In this document: piece after piece, positions 18,488 to 28,400 of the stretch
Layout of the letters: every line of letters begins with the position of its first letter
Numbering within the stretch: position 1 is the first letter of the stretch
Assembly: GCA_016933955.1 (NCBI GenBank)
Contig: JAFGTT010000012.1
Location: forward strand, 1 to 64,000
Length of the DNA: 64,000 nucleotides
Direction of reading: 5' to 3'
From: Candidatus Zixiibacteriota bacterium
GTDB lineage: Bacteria; Zixibacteria; MSB-5A5; GN15; PGXB01
Notes under the pieces: generated by a model
Seen by the model: only the letters and a program-made list of their open reading frames with translations
The model's database searches: none
Told to the model about the DNA's origin: nothing
Translations under genes and position numbers: made by a program

Positions 18488-20187
18488 GCGAAATACCGAA
18501 AATAAACGGTCGTCCGGTGAAAATTCTCATTGTCGATGATGAGGATATTGTCCTTTCATTTGCCCGGGATGCTCTGGAGGATCTTGGATGTGATATTCAT
18601 CTGGCCAACGATGCCCTGGAAGCGATAAAAATAATCGAAAAAGAGTTTTTTGATTTTATTCTGACCGATATCCGCATGCCGGGTATGGATGGGTTGGAAC
18701 TGGCCCGCCGGGCAAGGGAGATTATCCCCTCGATCGGGATAATTTTCATGACGGGTTATGCCAATCTCAATACTGCCAAAGATGCTATCAAGGAAGGGGC
18801 CTTCGATTATATAATGAAGCCCTTCGAACTCAACGAGATTCGCCAGGCGGTCAAGAGCGCCGTTAAAAAAAGCCAGAAAGAAACCGAAAAAACACTCTCC
18901 AATGAATTGAACCGGCTCTCGGATCTCAACCAGTTAATGTACACCGTAAGTGACCGGCGATCCCTGATGCGGCTATCGCTGGGATTCGCCATGATGCAGG
19001 GAAAGACCGACCTGGGTTGCGTGGTTTTCAAAAACAACAACGATAATGAAATCGGGATCATCTCGACGGATACTGCATCGGGTAACGGTTTCGAGGAAAC
19101 CTTTACCCGGTGCAGTCAGAATATTTTCGAGCAGGATTATAAGGAATTCAATAAGCCGTTTATCATCAGAACCGTGCAGGAACATCCCCTGACCCGGACT
19201 ATTGATCCCGCCAAACTGGAAAGTATATTGATTCCCACCTGGCACCGGGAAGGGTATCACCTGGTCAATATTGCCCTGAAACGCGCTTCCAAATTGCATG
19301 GTTTCCTTATTCTGGGTTATACCGATGAAGCGGAAGCCCTGAAGGAAAGCGAACTGAAACTTCTGGGTATAACCACCAGCCAGATTGCCATATCGCTGGA
19401 GAATATTATTCTCCTGGAGGAAAGCCGGAATGCTTATCGACGTCTTAAAGACCTCCAGGAACAGACCATCCAGCTGGAAAAAATGGCCACCAAAGGCCAG
19501 ATGTCGGCTGAAATTGGTCATGAATTGAACAATTTTCTGGGAGTGGTGGTCGGCAACCTGTCCCTGATGCAGGCGCAACTACATAAAAAGAATTATACTG
19601 AACTGGAACGATACCTTCAGGCGGTTATGACCAATCTGGATAATATCAAAAAGTTCACCAATGGTCTAATGGATTTCTCCCGTATCAAATCCAGCCAGGA
19701 AGAATGCGATATCAATGCCCTGATTGCCGATGTCATCGAATACCTCAGAGTCCAGCGGCATTTTATGGATGTCAAAATCATCTTCGAAAAATCAAATCTG
19801 CCCATCATCACCATGGCCGACACCGGTCAATTGCAGCAATTGCTGTACAACCTGCTCAATAATGCCGCCGACGCCATGCAGGAGAATTCGGACGGGAATG
19901 AGCGGCAGATACGTATCTGTACTGTTCTTGAGGAATGCCAGGAGGAGTTTTCTCTTTCCGTGCAGGATAACGGTGGGGGAATCGATCCGGAAAATCTCGA
20001 AAGAATGTTCAATACCCGTTTTACCACGAAAAAAACCGGGCACGGTTTCGGATTGCTGGTTTGTCGAAGAATCATCGATAATCACAAGGGCCGTCTCAGG
20101 GTCGAATCCAACGCCGGACAGGGAACCACCATCACCATCAACCTGCCGGTCAGAAAATCCTCGCCAGCCGCCGTCACAGCCAGCTGA
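18484..20187 (+). CDS. Receiver-histidine kinase hybrid (REC-GAF-like-HisKA-HATPase), soluble
   Basis: A 567-aa protein with no membrane segment. The N-terminal receiver (ILIVDDEDI, FILTDIRMPGMDG with the acceptor Asp, FMTGYA, IMKPFE) covers residues 12-130. A GAF-like region covers about 150-320. The H-box IGHELNNFLGVVVGN is near 350. The ATPase domain has LLNNAADAMQEN, DNGGGIDP, FTTKKTGHGFGL and GTTITINLPV. The order REC then kinase suggests it is itself controlled by phosphorylation, possibly by the upstream membrane kinase through the small receivers. It is the last gene of the operon. Confidence 0.92.
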   Translation: MSEIPKINGRPVKILIVDDEDIVLSFARDALEDLGCDIHLANDALEAIKIIEKEFFDFILTDIRMPGMDGLELARRAREIIPSIGIIFMTGYANLNTAKDAIKEGAFDYIMKPFELNEIRQAVKSAVKKSQKETEKTLSNELNRLSDLNQLMYTVSDRRSLMRLSLGFAMMQGKTDLGCVVFKNNNDNEIGIISTDTASGNGFEETFTRCSQNIFEQDYKEFNKPFIIRTVQEHPLTRTIDPAKLESILIPTWHREGYHLVNIALKRASKLHGFLILGYTDEAEALKESELKLLGITTSQIAISLENIILLEESRNAYRRLKDLQEQTIQLEKMATKGQMSAEIGHELNNFLGVVVGNLSLMQAQLHKKNYTELERYLQAVMTNLDNIKKFTNGLMDFSRIKSSQEECDINALIADVIEYLRVQRHFMDVKIIFEKSNLPIITMADTGQLQQLLYNLLNNAADAMQENSDGNERQIRICTVLEECQEEFSLSVQDNGGGIDPENLERMFNTRFTTKKTGHGFGLLVCRRIIDNHKGRLRVESNAGQGTTITINLPVRKSSPAAVTAS

Positions 20188-20210
20188 AGCGGTCATTTTA
20201 ATCGTAACAA

Positions 20211-20251
20211 TAAAAAAACGACGGAAGGACTGGCAAAACACTTCCGCCGTT
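20211..20251 (-). terminator. Rho-independent terminator of the four-repeat protein gene
   Basis: Inverted repeat AACGACGGAAG (20217-20227) and CTTCCGCCGTT (20241-20251), with one A.C mismatch. On the minus strand it is followed by seven T. It lies 24 nt past the stop of the gene at 20275-22035. There is no T tract in the plus direction. Confidence 0.8.
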
Positions 20252-20274
20252 AGTGTAGAGAGAACAGTGGAAAA

Positions 20275-22035
20275 TCATTCCTGGCTGATGGTTATTCCCC
20301 ACATATGAGGTCGATCGGGACGCGAGGTGTTGAAGTCGGGGAAAGAATGCGAACCATCGGTAACATAGTAAGCATTATAGGTCCCGGCATCGAGATTGAT
20401 GTATGTATCGACCATCCGGTTTTTGCTTCCGCCGCCGGCATGTCTGGTTTTACGATAGGTCATTTCCCAGATGATTTCACCGGTCCGGGCATTTTCAATC
20501 CAGCCGTAATCGTACATCCGGTTGTCTTTACCCTCGCCCAGGGCAAAGATATGCACTTTACCGGGTTTTTTAAGTTCAAAAGTCTGGCGGACATCTTCAT
20601 CATCACCGAGACCGACCAGGTTAACCAGCCGTTTCGAACTGGTTGACAGTTCATCGAAAACCGTGACCGCCTTCTCATCGAAATCGCGGCCGGCCCCATA
20701 AATGGTGACGCCCCACATTTCCTGATCATAGGGAGCGGTGGAATTCCAGTCGCGATAGGCATGGGAGTCGTCGGAAATATAGTAGACCATGTAATTACCC
20801 GGCTCAAGGGTGATAATCCCGTCGAACCGCCGATTTTTTGAGGCCCCCCCGGCATGTTCGGTATTATCTCCGGTCATTTTCCAGACAACTTCATTATCAT
20901 CGACATTCTCGATCCAGCCATAATCGACAAACTCTTCGAGGCTGCCGTACTCACCCAGAGCCACGATATGCAGCCGGGATTCCTTCTTGAGAGTAAAGCC
21001 TTTATATGCATATTCATCATTCCGGACGCGGGCAATCTGGACGATTATCGGTTCGGAATAATTATCAACATAATCGGCGGCGCTTTTAAGGTCGCCTTCG
21101 TTAGCGGGATAAATCACCATCCCATAATGGAGAGGATCATACGGCGGCATGACATTCCACTTCCCGAAAGAATGGCTGTCATCGGTTACAAAGGAGGCGA
21201 CATAATTGCCCTCGGGCAAGTCGATCTGGCCGATAAAAGCACGGTTTTTACGTCCGCCCCCGGCCCAGGAGGTATTCCATTTATCCATCTGCCAGATCTT
21301 CTCGCGGGTATCAGCATTGATAATCCAGCCGTAATCGACAAAAACCCGGTCGCTCGAGAAATATTCCCCGATGGCAATGATCTTGACCGGCATGTCCTTT
21401 TTCAAGCTGAAGCCTTTATTTTCAAAATAATCATCGCCCGGGCGGGAAAACTCAACAATAGCCTTCCTGCCGAGATCCTCAACCGGATTGAATTTACTGA
21501 ATGAACCGGTCGGGGCTTTAATCTGCATCATGAAATCACCGATATCCTCGGAATAGTATTTTTCCTTGTCCCTGGAATCGTCGAAAAGATTTTGAAGCAG
21601 GTCGATCGCCTCGCTCAGATTATCTATTTTGATTTCGAGATTGTCATAGTAATAGGGTTGACCGGCATAATAATATACTTCGTAACGACCCGCGGGCAGG
21701 GTTACCTCGCCGCTGAATTGCCGGACTTCCTTATTTTTCCCGAATCTCTGGGTATCCTGTTCCTTGAGAACCCAAACCGGCTCCCGGCTGGCGGCATCGA
21801 GAATCCAGCCGTAGGCATAAAGGTCATCGGAATGTTTTAATTCGGCCCCGACAATATCAATCGTCAGCCGCGTTTTCCCGTTAAGCTCAAAGCCATCGAC
21901 CGCCAGATCACCCTCATAGAATTCCCGGAAATCCACCACCACATCATCGGCGTACACCGACACGGCACCGACCCAAAACATCGAACCGATAATTGCCATA
22001 GCCAGGGCTCCGGCCAGGATAGCTTTTCTGCACAT
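20275..22035 (-). CDS. Secreted protein of four tandem repeats, unknown family
   Basis: A 586-aa protein with a signal peptide (to about residue 29, ending VSVYA). The rest is four copies of a beta-rich unit of 100-130 residues. Each unit runs: a GFxLKK/N strand, a hydrophobic strand ending in xGEY or similar, YGWIxNAxxxExxWxM, then an AGGxxKNR loop (copies 2-4), a PxGxYxxYYxTDxSH hairpin, and WNxxxPYDxxxWGxxI. Copy 1 is the most diverged and lacks the Gly-rich loop. I know no family with this repeat; a carbohydrate-binding or adhesive role would be a guess. GGAGGA lies 6 nt before the ATG, and a terminator follows the gene. Confidence 0.75.
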   Translation of the reverse strand: MCRKAILAGALAMAIIGSMFWVGAVSVYADDVVVDFREFYEGDLAVDGFELNGKTRLTIDIVGAELKHSDDLYAYGWILDAASREPVWVLKEQDTQRFGKNKEVRQFSGEVTLPAGRYEVYYYAGQPYYYDNLEIKIDNLSEAIDLLQNLFDDSRDKEKYYSEDIGDFMMQIKAPTGSFSKFNPVEDLGRKAIVEFSRPGDDYFENKGFSLKKDMPVKIIAIGEYFSSDRVFVDYGWIINADTREKIWQMDKWNTSWAGGGRKNRAFIGQIDLPEGNYVASFVTDDSHSFGKWNVMPPYDPLHYGMVIYPANEGDLKSAADYVDNYSEPIIVQIARVRNDEYAYKGFTLKKESRLHIVALGEYGSLEEFVDYGWIENVDDNEVVWKMTGDNTEHAGGASKNRRFDGIITLEPGNYMVYYISDDSHAYRDWNSTAPYDQEMWGVTIYGAGRDFDEKAVTVFDELSTSSKRLVNLVGLGDDEDVRQTFELKKPGKVHIFALGEGKDNRMYDYGWIENARTGEIIWEMTYRKTRHAGGGSKNRMVDTYINLDAGTYNAYYVTDGSHSFPDFNTSRPDRPHMWGITISQE

Positions 22036-22331
22036 TACTTGTCCTCCTAAATATCCGGCCCATAAGTTCTCTGGTCATATTTACGAAAAATAGAGAGTCG
22101 GGGTTTCGCCGCCAAGCCTTTTTTTGACAAATAGCCGGAATAGAGTCGGTTCCGTCCTTGCCGGCAGGTCTTAAGCTCCATCGGGGAGTCTTGTTTATGG
22201 AATCGTGCTGTTTGCCTAAGTTCCTGTCCGGCCGTATATTACCAACCAAGACACAATTAGGACTTTGCGCAAGACGGCATTTCCATACCCGATTAGAGAA
22301 TCCAGTTGTATCGGCGTAATATCAGCAATAT
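22036..22331. other. Intergenic region
   Basis: It holds the GGAGGA ribosome-binding site of the leftward gene (22042-22047). A TTGACA at 22124 (plus strand) has no fitting -10 and no rightward gene. I see no gene, tRNA or repeat in the rest. Confidence 0.6.
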
Positions 22332-22357
22332 AAAAACCCCGCCGGGGTCGGCGGGGT
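22332..22357 (-). terminator. Terminator of the tldD-pmbA operon
   Basis: Perfect stem ACCCCGCC/GGCGGGGT with loop GGGGTC; on the minus strand four to five T follow. It lies about 30 nt after the pmbA stop. Confidence 0.8.
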
Positions 22358-22385
22358 CATGATTCCGATATTCTCTCAAACCGTA

Positions 22386-23738
22386 TTAGAAATCGGTCGT
22401 GCCGGTGAATTTGAATGATCCAAGATGAAAAGCCGGGACACACAGGCATCCGATGGCGTCCCACCAGGAAGGCAACAGGGTCCGATCTTTGGATATTCCC
22501 TTGACGGTCGAGAAGGTCCGCAGCATGGAATCGGTAAAACGCAGGTTTTTGATACCATGTTTGATCCGGCCGTCCTCGATCAGGAAAGTACCATCGCGGG
22601 TCATCCCGGTCAGAACCGCTTTGGGCGTATCGATAAACCCGTTGATATAATGGAACCGGGTTACCAGGATACCCCGTTTAACAGAGGCGATCATCTCCTC
22701 GCGGGTTTTATCGCCGGGCTGGATGAAAATATTCAGGGCATAGGCGCCCTGCCCGCCGGCATCGGGCGTTATGGCATGACCGGTCGACGGGACGCCCTCT
22801 TTTTTGCCCGAAGTCCGATCCCAGACGACTCCCTGACCGACTCCGTTTTTGACAAAGTAGATTTTCTGTTTGGGGACTCCCTCGAAATCGAACGGCACTG
22901 CGATTCCGGCCGTATCATTGCCGTCATCGTAAATCGTCACCGAATCATGCATCACCTTCTTGCCGATATTCCCGGCCAGAAAAGATGATTTCTCGGTGAA
23001 AGTTTTCGATCCGAAGGCGATATAATTGGTCCATTCGAAAGCCTCGGCCACGGCCGCCGGTTCCAGAATAACCTCGTACTCCCCCGCCTTGAGCGGTTTG
23101 GGTCGTTTGGCCAGCCGGGCTTTTTCGACCGCAATATCGGCCAGAGCGACGGTATCAATATCCTCCACCCGGCGGGAAAGATTACTGGCGTAGCCCGATG
23201 AGGTCGGCGACATGGCGACGATATTGAGACTGGCGCTGGAGAGAGGCTGGTAGCATCGAACGCCCCTGGTATTGAAAACAGCCAGTTCACCCTCGCCGGT
23301 GCTGAAGGCTCCTGCGGTGGTAAATTTACGGCGGTTGGCCCGAATAAATATCTTCTTCACCAGCCGGGCCCGATCTTTGGGAGCAAAGGCGGCCGTGCTT
23401 TCAAAATGTGTCTCGAGTGATTTATATGCCTGCGGTCCGGGCAAACCATCGAAATATTCATTGTCTTTTTGAAACCGGGCGATCTCGATGGAATTCTTCA
23501 GGGTTGCTTTGAGATCATTGAGAACCAGCGAATTGGTTGCGGCTACCCCGATTTTTCGGCCCTTCACCGTCCGAATATAAACCTTGGCATCCGATTCATT
23601 GACATTCTGGTGGATGATCGAATTGGCGAACCGGGTCAAGCCGTAGTTGGAGCCAACATAGACGATTTCGGTCTCATCGGCCTTGCTCGATTTAACGATC
23701 TTTTCGAAAGTCGTAAACAGTTTGTCTTTTCCGATCAT
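22386..23738 (-). CDS. pmbA: TldE/PmbA-family metalloprotease subunit
   Basis: A 450-aa protein, the non-catalytic partner of TldD in the TldD/TldE peptidase heterodimer, which degrades unfolded peptides and matures some modified peptides. It begins with the family fold (YGLTRFANSIIHQNVNESDA) and contains FDFEGVPKQKI and a C-terminal DGTFLIEDGRI segment. It lacks the HExxxH zinc site, as expected of TldE. Its ATG overlaps the tldD stop by 4 bp. Confidence 0.92.
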   Translation of the reverse strand: MIGKDKLFTTFEKIVKSSKADETEIVYVGSNYGLTRFANSIIHQNVNESDAKVYIRTVKGRKIGVAATNSLVLNDLKATLKNSIEIARFQKDNEYFDGLPGPQAYKSLETHFESTAAFAPKDRARLVKKIFIRANRRKFTTAGAFSTGEGELAVFNTRGVRCYQPLSSASLNIVAMSPTSSGYASNLSRRVEDIDTVALADIAVEKARLAKRPKPLKAGEYEVILEPAAVAEAFEWTNYIAFGSKTFTEKSSFLAGNIGKKVMHDSVTIYDDGNDTAGIAVPFDFEGVPKQKIYFVKNGVGQGVVWDRTSGKKEGVPSTGHAITPDAGGQGAYALNIFIQPGDKTREEMIASVKRGILVTRFHYINGFIDTPKAVLTGMTRDGTFLIEDGRIKHGIKNLRFTDSMLRTFSTVKGISKDRTLLPSWWDAIGCLCVPAFHLGSFKFTGTTDF

Positions 23739-25177
23739 TTGCTCACCCCCACTTTCACTTTACGGAACCTGGCCGGAGCGGTGCCATGGGCTACCCGGGC
23801 GGTCTGCATCGGCTCACCCTTGCCGCAATTGGGAACCCCCCAGACATGCCAGTGTTTCTTATTGCAGACAGCATCACAGGAACCCCAGAATTTGGGGGTC
23901 ATGGATGTGTAGAGCGGGTTTTTGAACATCCGACCCAGTTTCCCGTTTTTGATTTCCCAGGCACATTCCACTCCGAATTGGAAATTGAGCCGCCGATCGT
24001 CAATCGACCAGGATTTGTTCATATCGAAGAAGATGCCGTCTCTGGTATCGGCGATAAGATCTTGGAGTTCCCATTCGCCCGGCTCCAGGTTGATATTGGT
24101 CATCCGGATCAGGGGCAGGCGGTTCCAGCCATCGGCTCTCATCGTTCCGTTGGATTTCTGATTGATCACCGGTGCCGTCTCGCGGCTGGTCAGGTAACCG
24201 ACATGAATTCCTTCCCTGACAATCGGTGAGCGCTGGGCTTTGACGCCTTCATCGTCATACCCGAACGAGCCGAGGGCGCCGGGGATAGTGGCATCGGCGA
24301 AGATATTGACGATTTCCGAACCGTATTTGAGTTTGTTGAGACCGTCGATTTGCATGAACGATCCCCCGGCCAGAGAAATCTCGGTTCCCAGAACCCGGTC
24401 CAGTTCGGTGGGATGGCCGCAGGATTCATGCACCTGGAGAGCCATCTGCGAACCGCAGATAATAATATCCTTTTCGGCGTCGGGGCATTCCTCGGCAGTC
24501 AGCAGGGCGACCGCCTCCTCGCGGGTGCGATCAACATGGTCGAGGAGATTCATCTCCTCGACGAATTCATAACCCCGGGTGGCAAAATCACCGCCGTGAG
24601 AATTGGGATAGGAGCGTTTCTGAACATCATTGCCATCGAAAGAAACAGCATGGTACCCGGCTCCCGATTCGATAATGTCCTGTTCTATTTCGGCGCCTTC
24701 GGTCGAGCTGAAAATTTTGTTGGTGCGGAAAAAGGCCATCGAAGCCTCGGCGGCCTTGATTTTCTCATCGCTTTTCAACTTCCCGGATATCTCCAGAAGC
24801 AGATTCACCTTGTCGTTAAGCGGAACATCAAAAGGATCCTTCCGGCAGGGTGTCCGGTAATGGTCTTTGAAAGTCTCCTGATCGGCCAGCCTGACCGGTT
24901 CCTTGATGGTGGTGGCGGAAGCCCGCGCCGTCTGAAGAGCCTTGTTGGCGGCTTTTTTCAGATCGGCCTCCCGGGTCGAGGCTACAGCGGCGAATCCCCA
25001 GGCGCCTTTATGAAGCACCCTGACGCCGACACCGACATTAACATCGCGGGCGAGAGTATCGACAATATTATCCGTCACCCGAATTGATTCAGATTCTCGC
25101 CTGACATACCGGCAATCGGCATAATCGACTCCCTTGCCCTTCAGCCAGTCGAGAACGTTTCCAAGTTTATTTCTCAT
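23735..25177 (-). CDS. tldD: TldD-family zinc metalloprotease
   Basis: A 480-aa catalytic subunit of the TldD/TldE protease. The zinc motif HESCGH, followed by PTELDRVLG, is intact near residue 253; the C-terminal CxxH/GxxxC-rich region (WGSCDAVCNKKHWHVWGVPNCGKG) is present. It is the first gene of a two-gene operon. GGAGGAAGA lies directly before the ATG. No modified-peptide precursor gene is visible next to it, so general peptide turnover is the safer reading. Confidence 0.95.
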   Translation of the reverse strand: MRNKLGNVLDWLKGKGVDYADCRYVRRESESIRVTDNIVDTLARDVNVGVGVRVLHKGAWGFAAVASTREADLKKAANKALQTARASATTIKEPVRLADQETFKDHYRTPCRKDPFDVPLNDKVNLLLEISGKLKSDEKIKAAEASMAFFRTNKIFSSTEGAEIEQDIIESGAGYHAVSFDGNDVQKRSYPNSHGGDFATRGYEFVEEMNLLDHVDRTREEAVALLTAEECPDAEKDIIICGSQMALQVHESCGHPTELDRVLGTEISLAGGSFMQIDGLNKLKYGSEIVNIFADATIPGALGSFGYDDEGVKAQRSPIVREGIHVGYLTSRETAPVINQKSNGTMRADGWNRLPLIRMTNINLEPGEWELQDLIADTRDGIFFDMNKSWSIDDRRLNFQFGVECAWEIKNGKLGRMFKNPLYTSMTPKFWGSCDAVCNKKHWHVWGVPNCGKGEPMQTARVAHGTAPARFRKVKVGVSK

Positions 25178-25362
25178 TCTTCCTCCAGGAAAAAAGTCCG
25201 TTCCATGTGAATAGAGTTTTTAATCTATTGAATCTTTTACGGGAAATCAAGCCGGAGTGACTCATAAGTCTCTAACAGGTTGGGAGACAAGCAGTAAATA
25301 TATAGAATACTTTGAAAGAAATCGATCGACGTGAAAGAGAGGCAGTCGGGACGATGTCCCGA

Positions 25363-25395
25363 ATATAAAAAGGCCCCGCTGTTGCAGGGCCTTTT
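25363..25395 (-). terminator. Rho-independent terminator of the 1070-aa dockerin protein gene
   Basis: Stem AAAAGGCCC (25368-25376) with GGGCCTTTT (25387-25395). On the minus strand the stem is followed by TTTTTATATTC. It lies 20 nt after the stop. Confidence 0.82.
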
Positions 25396-25414
25396 GAATA
25401 GATAAACAATAAGA

Positions 25415-28400
25415 TTACTTCCGGAGCGGCGGACCGCAGTTGATCAGCCATTGCTCGCAGGTGCACGGAGGCGTCCCGGATTTGTAAAGATAACTTATCA
25501 GATAAGTTGCATCCAGGATATTGACCGCACAGTTGCAGTTGGCGTCTCCGGAGCAGATCGGGTACGGCGTCGGCGCCGGACCGGACTTATACAGGTAATT
25601 GATCAGATAGGTGACATCGAGAATATTATAAGTGCCGCTTCCGTTGGCATCGCCCGGCCGGCAATCACAGACGAAATCGGGTTCGCCGGTGATGACGAAC
25701 GACAGATCCAGCGACTGGAAGAAATCGGGCGGTTCATACATCTCGATCCAGAAATTAACCGCGGCCCCCTGGAACATCCTGATGGTGGCGGTGGTCGATC
25801 CGGCATAACCATCAAGCATTGACCCGGGTGCGCCGATAAAGTCGATGCGATAAGTAATATCGAAGAAGCTCTCGACCCAATAGGTGCCATCGCCCTTATT
25901 CTCGGTCAGCTTGACCTCGCCCGGACATGGTAATCCGTTGGCCGTTCCGGCGGTTATCTGCAGGAGATCGAAATCGGGATCGCCGACAATCGAACCGGTC
26001 ATCGACATGAGTTCCCACGGGAAAATCTGGATGGGATCACCCGGGACCCGCGGACCGGTATGGATTTCGATTTCGACCGGCATGGTAATACTGCGGGTGT
26101 AGCCGGCCAGTGTTCCGGTTCCTGCCATTTCAAGATGCAAATTGGCATCGAACTGCAGAATTTCGCCGCCCAGTGTTCCGCCCGGGGTAACAACAATATT
26201 GAAGAAATCCCTGATTTCCGGATCGCACTCGATGGTTGTTCCCGGAGGGAGACCGTCGATAATATGCATCTTCTCATGAAGCGGCAGGAACGGACAGAGT
26301 GCGGGCAGATCGATGGTGCCGAAACCATTATCGGGAGCGGTGCAGAACTGGCCTTGATGCAGACCCCAGACAGCGTCGTCATTCCAATGATCAAGGGTCG
26401 ATTTCCAGCCCCAGCCCGAGGGTTCGACACCGGCGCTCATGACCGCCGAAATATTCAACCAGTAAATGGTCCCGGAATCCTGGTGGAACCAATCCAGCGA
26501 ATCCAGATAGAAGTTGTACTGGTAGAGATTAAAATGATCCTCGAACACGAATAATTGCAGGTACGGGTCATACCAACCCTCCGGCACTATTACATCACTA
26601 TACGGGATAACACTGAACTGATCGCTTTCGATCTGCCAGAGGAGTTCACCGGGATGACTGTATGGCTGATCGATTCCGGCCGGAACATCGGCATGGATGC
26701 TCAGGATAAACCGCTCAACGGTACCGTACTGAGGGGCGCCCCAGGCATTCTGATAGGAGCCCCAGAAATGGATATCCTTGACCCAGCCGGTCTCGGAACA
26801 CATCCAGTCATCGGCCAGAACCTGCGGATAGGTGGCGTCGACCGCCCAGCCAACAGGATTGGGCAACTGCGGATAGTGCATCTTATGGCCCTGTTCCGGA
26901 TTCCATCCTTCGCAGGCATCATTAACGCCGTTGTTATTGTTGTCACCCAGGCAGTGAGTCCCGACGCCCATGAAGGTTCCTCCGGCAGAAAGACAATCGA
27001 CCTCGATCAAGTCGGCGCAGGAACCATCACTGAAGCAACAGGCGCTCATAACATCCTCGCAGGCGTCATCGATCTGGTTACCGTTGGCGTCGCCGAGACA
27101 GATCGTTCCGTCACCACGGTAATCGCCTCCGCGGGCAAAACAATCGGCCTGGCTGTAAACGATACAGGATCCATCGGTGAAACAGCAGGCCCCGAAAGGT
27201 CCGGTTTCGCAGGCATCGTCAATGCCATTGGCCGGGCTATAATCACCCAGACATGCCGAACCATCGCCCTGATAGGCGCCGCCCTGGTTGACGCAATCGA
27301 TTTCGATTAAATCAGCACAGAGGCCATCCGGGAAACAACAGGCGCCTGTTTCGGGCGGGCCGCCGGTGACCACAAACGACAGGTCGAGCGACTGGAGACG
27401 TTTGGGCTGACAGATATGGGTGATTAGGCCAAAGGGTATATTAAAATTATAACCCCGGACATCGACCGAAACCCACTCGGGATTGTAGGCATCGATAACA
27501 TATTCAAAGATATAATGCCCTTCATACAATTCCCCCGCGAACACCGTGGCCCGGCCAATATAGAGTTCTTCCGGCAGAACCCCGGGTAACGGCGGGGCGC
27601 TGTCGCCCGGAAGTTGTTCGATTGACCAGGCATCGGTCGACCAGTTGACGGCTATTTCGAAATAACCGGGCTGTCCCGGATCCATCGGAAAGACATCGAA
27701 CTCGAGTCGGACGGTTTTGTACCTTGACGTATCGAAGGGGTGGTCGTAGAACCAGATGTTATACCACTCATACTGCGGGTAAAAATACCAGCCGGTCCCG
27801 TTAATCGAGGTTCCGTCATCATAAGCCCCGGCTCCGCCACCGCCCATGAAATTGCCCAAGGGATCAATAGCGATCATGAAATCGTTTACCAGAGTATCAA
27901 CCAATTCCGGTTCATATATTTCCTGCCAGTTGAGGGCGCCCCAGAAAGCCCAGACAGCATCATCATTCCAGTGATCGAGGGATGATTTCCAGCCCCATTG
28001 AGTTGTCTGGCCATCCGCGAGAACGGCGGAAATATTGAACCAGTAGATAGTCCCTTCCTCCTGCCAGAACCAATACTGCTCATCAAAACAGATATCATAC
28101 TGGAAATAATTCTGGTGATCATCGGGAAGAATTTCACCGGTCGAGGGATCATACCAGCCTTCCATAGTCGGCGGGTCGATCGGGGTAATGTTAAACTCGG
28201 TGGCTTCCATCTCCCACAGGGTAAGGCCCGGCATACTGTAACCGGTCGGGCTCTGATCGGCCGGAATGTCGGAGTGAATACTCAGAACGAAAGAAAGAAT
28301 ATTACCGGTGACTCCATGCTTCCATGAGCCCCAGAAATGGAAATCCTTAACCCATCCCGTTTCCGAGCACATCCAATCATCGGCCAGAATGACCGGTTGA

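Noticed and set aside
22124-22129. TTGACA on the plus strand as a promoter
   Set aside because: No -10 box at 16-18 bp and no rightward gene follows; both flanking genes run leftwards.
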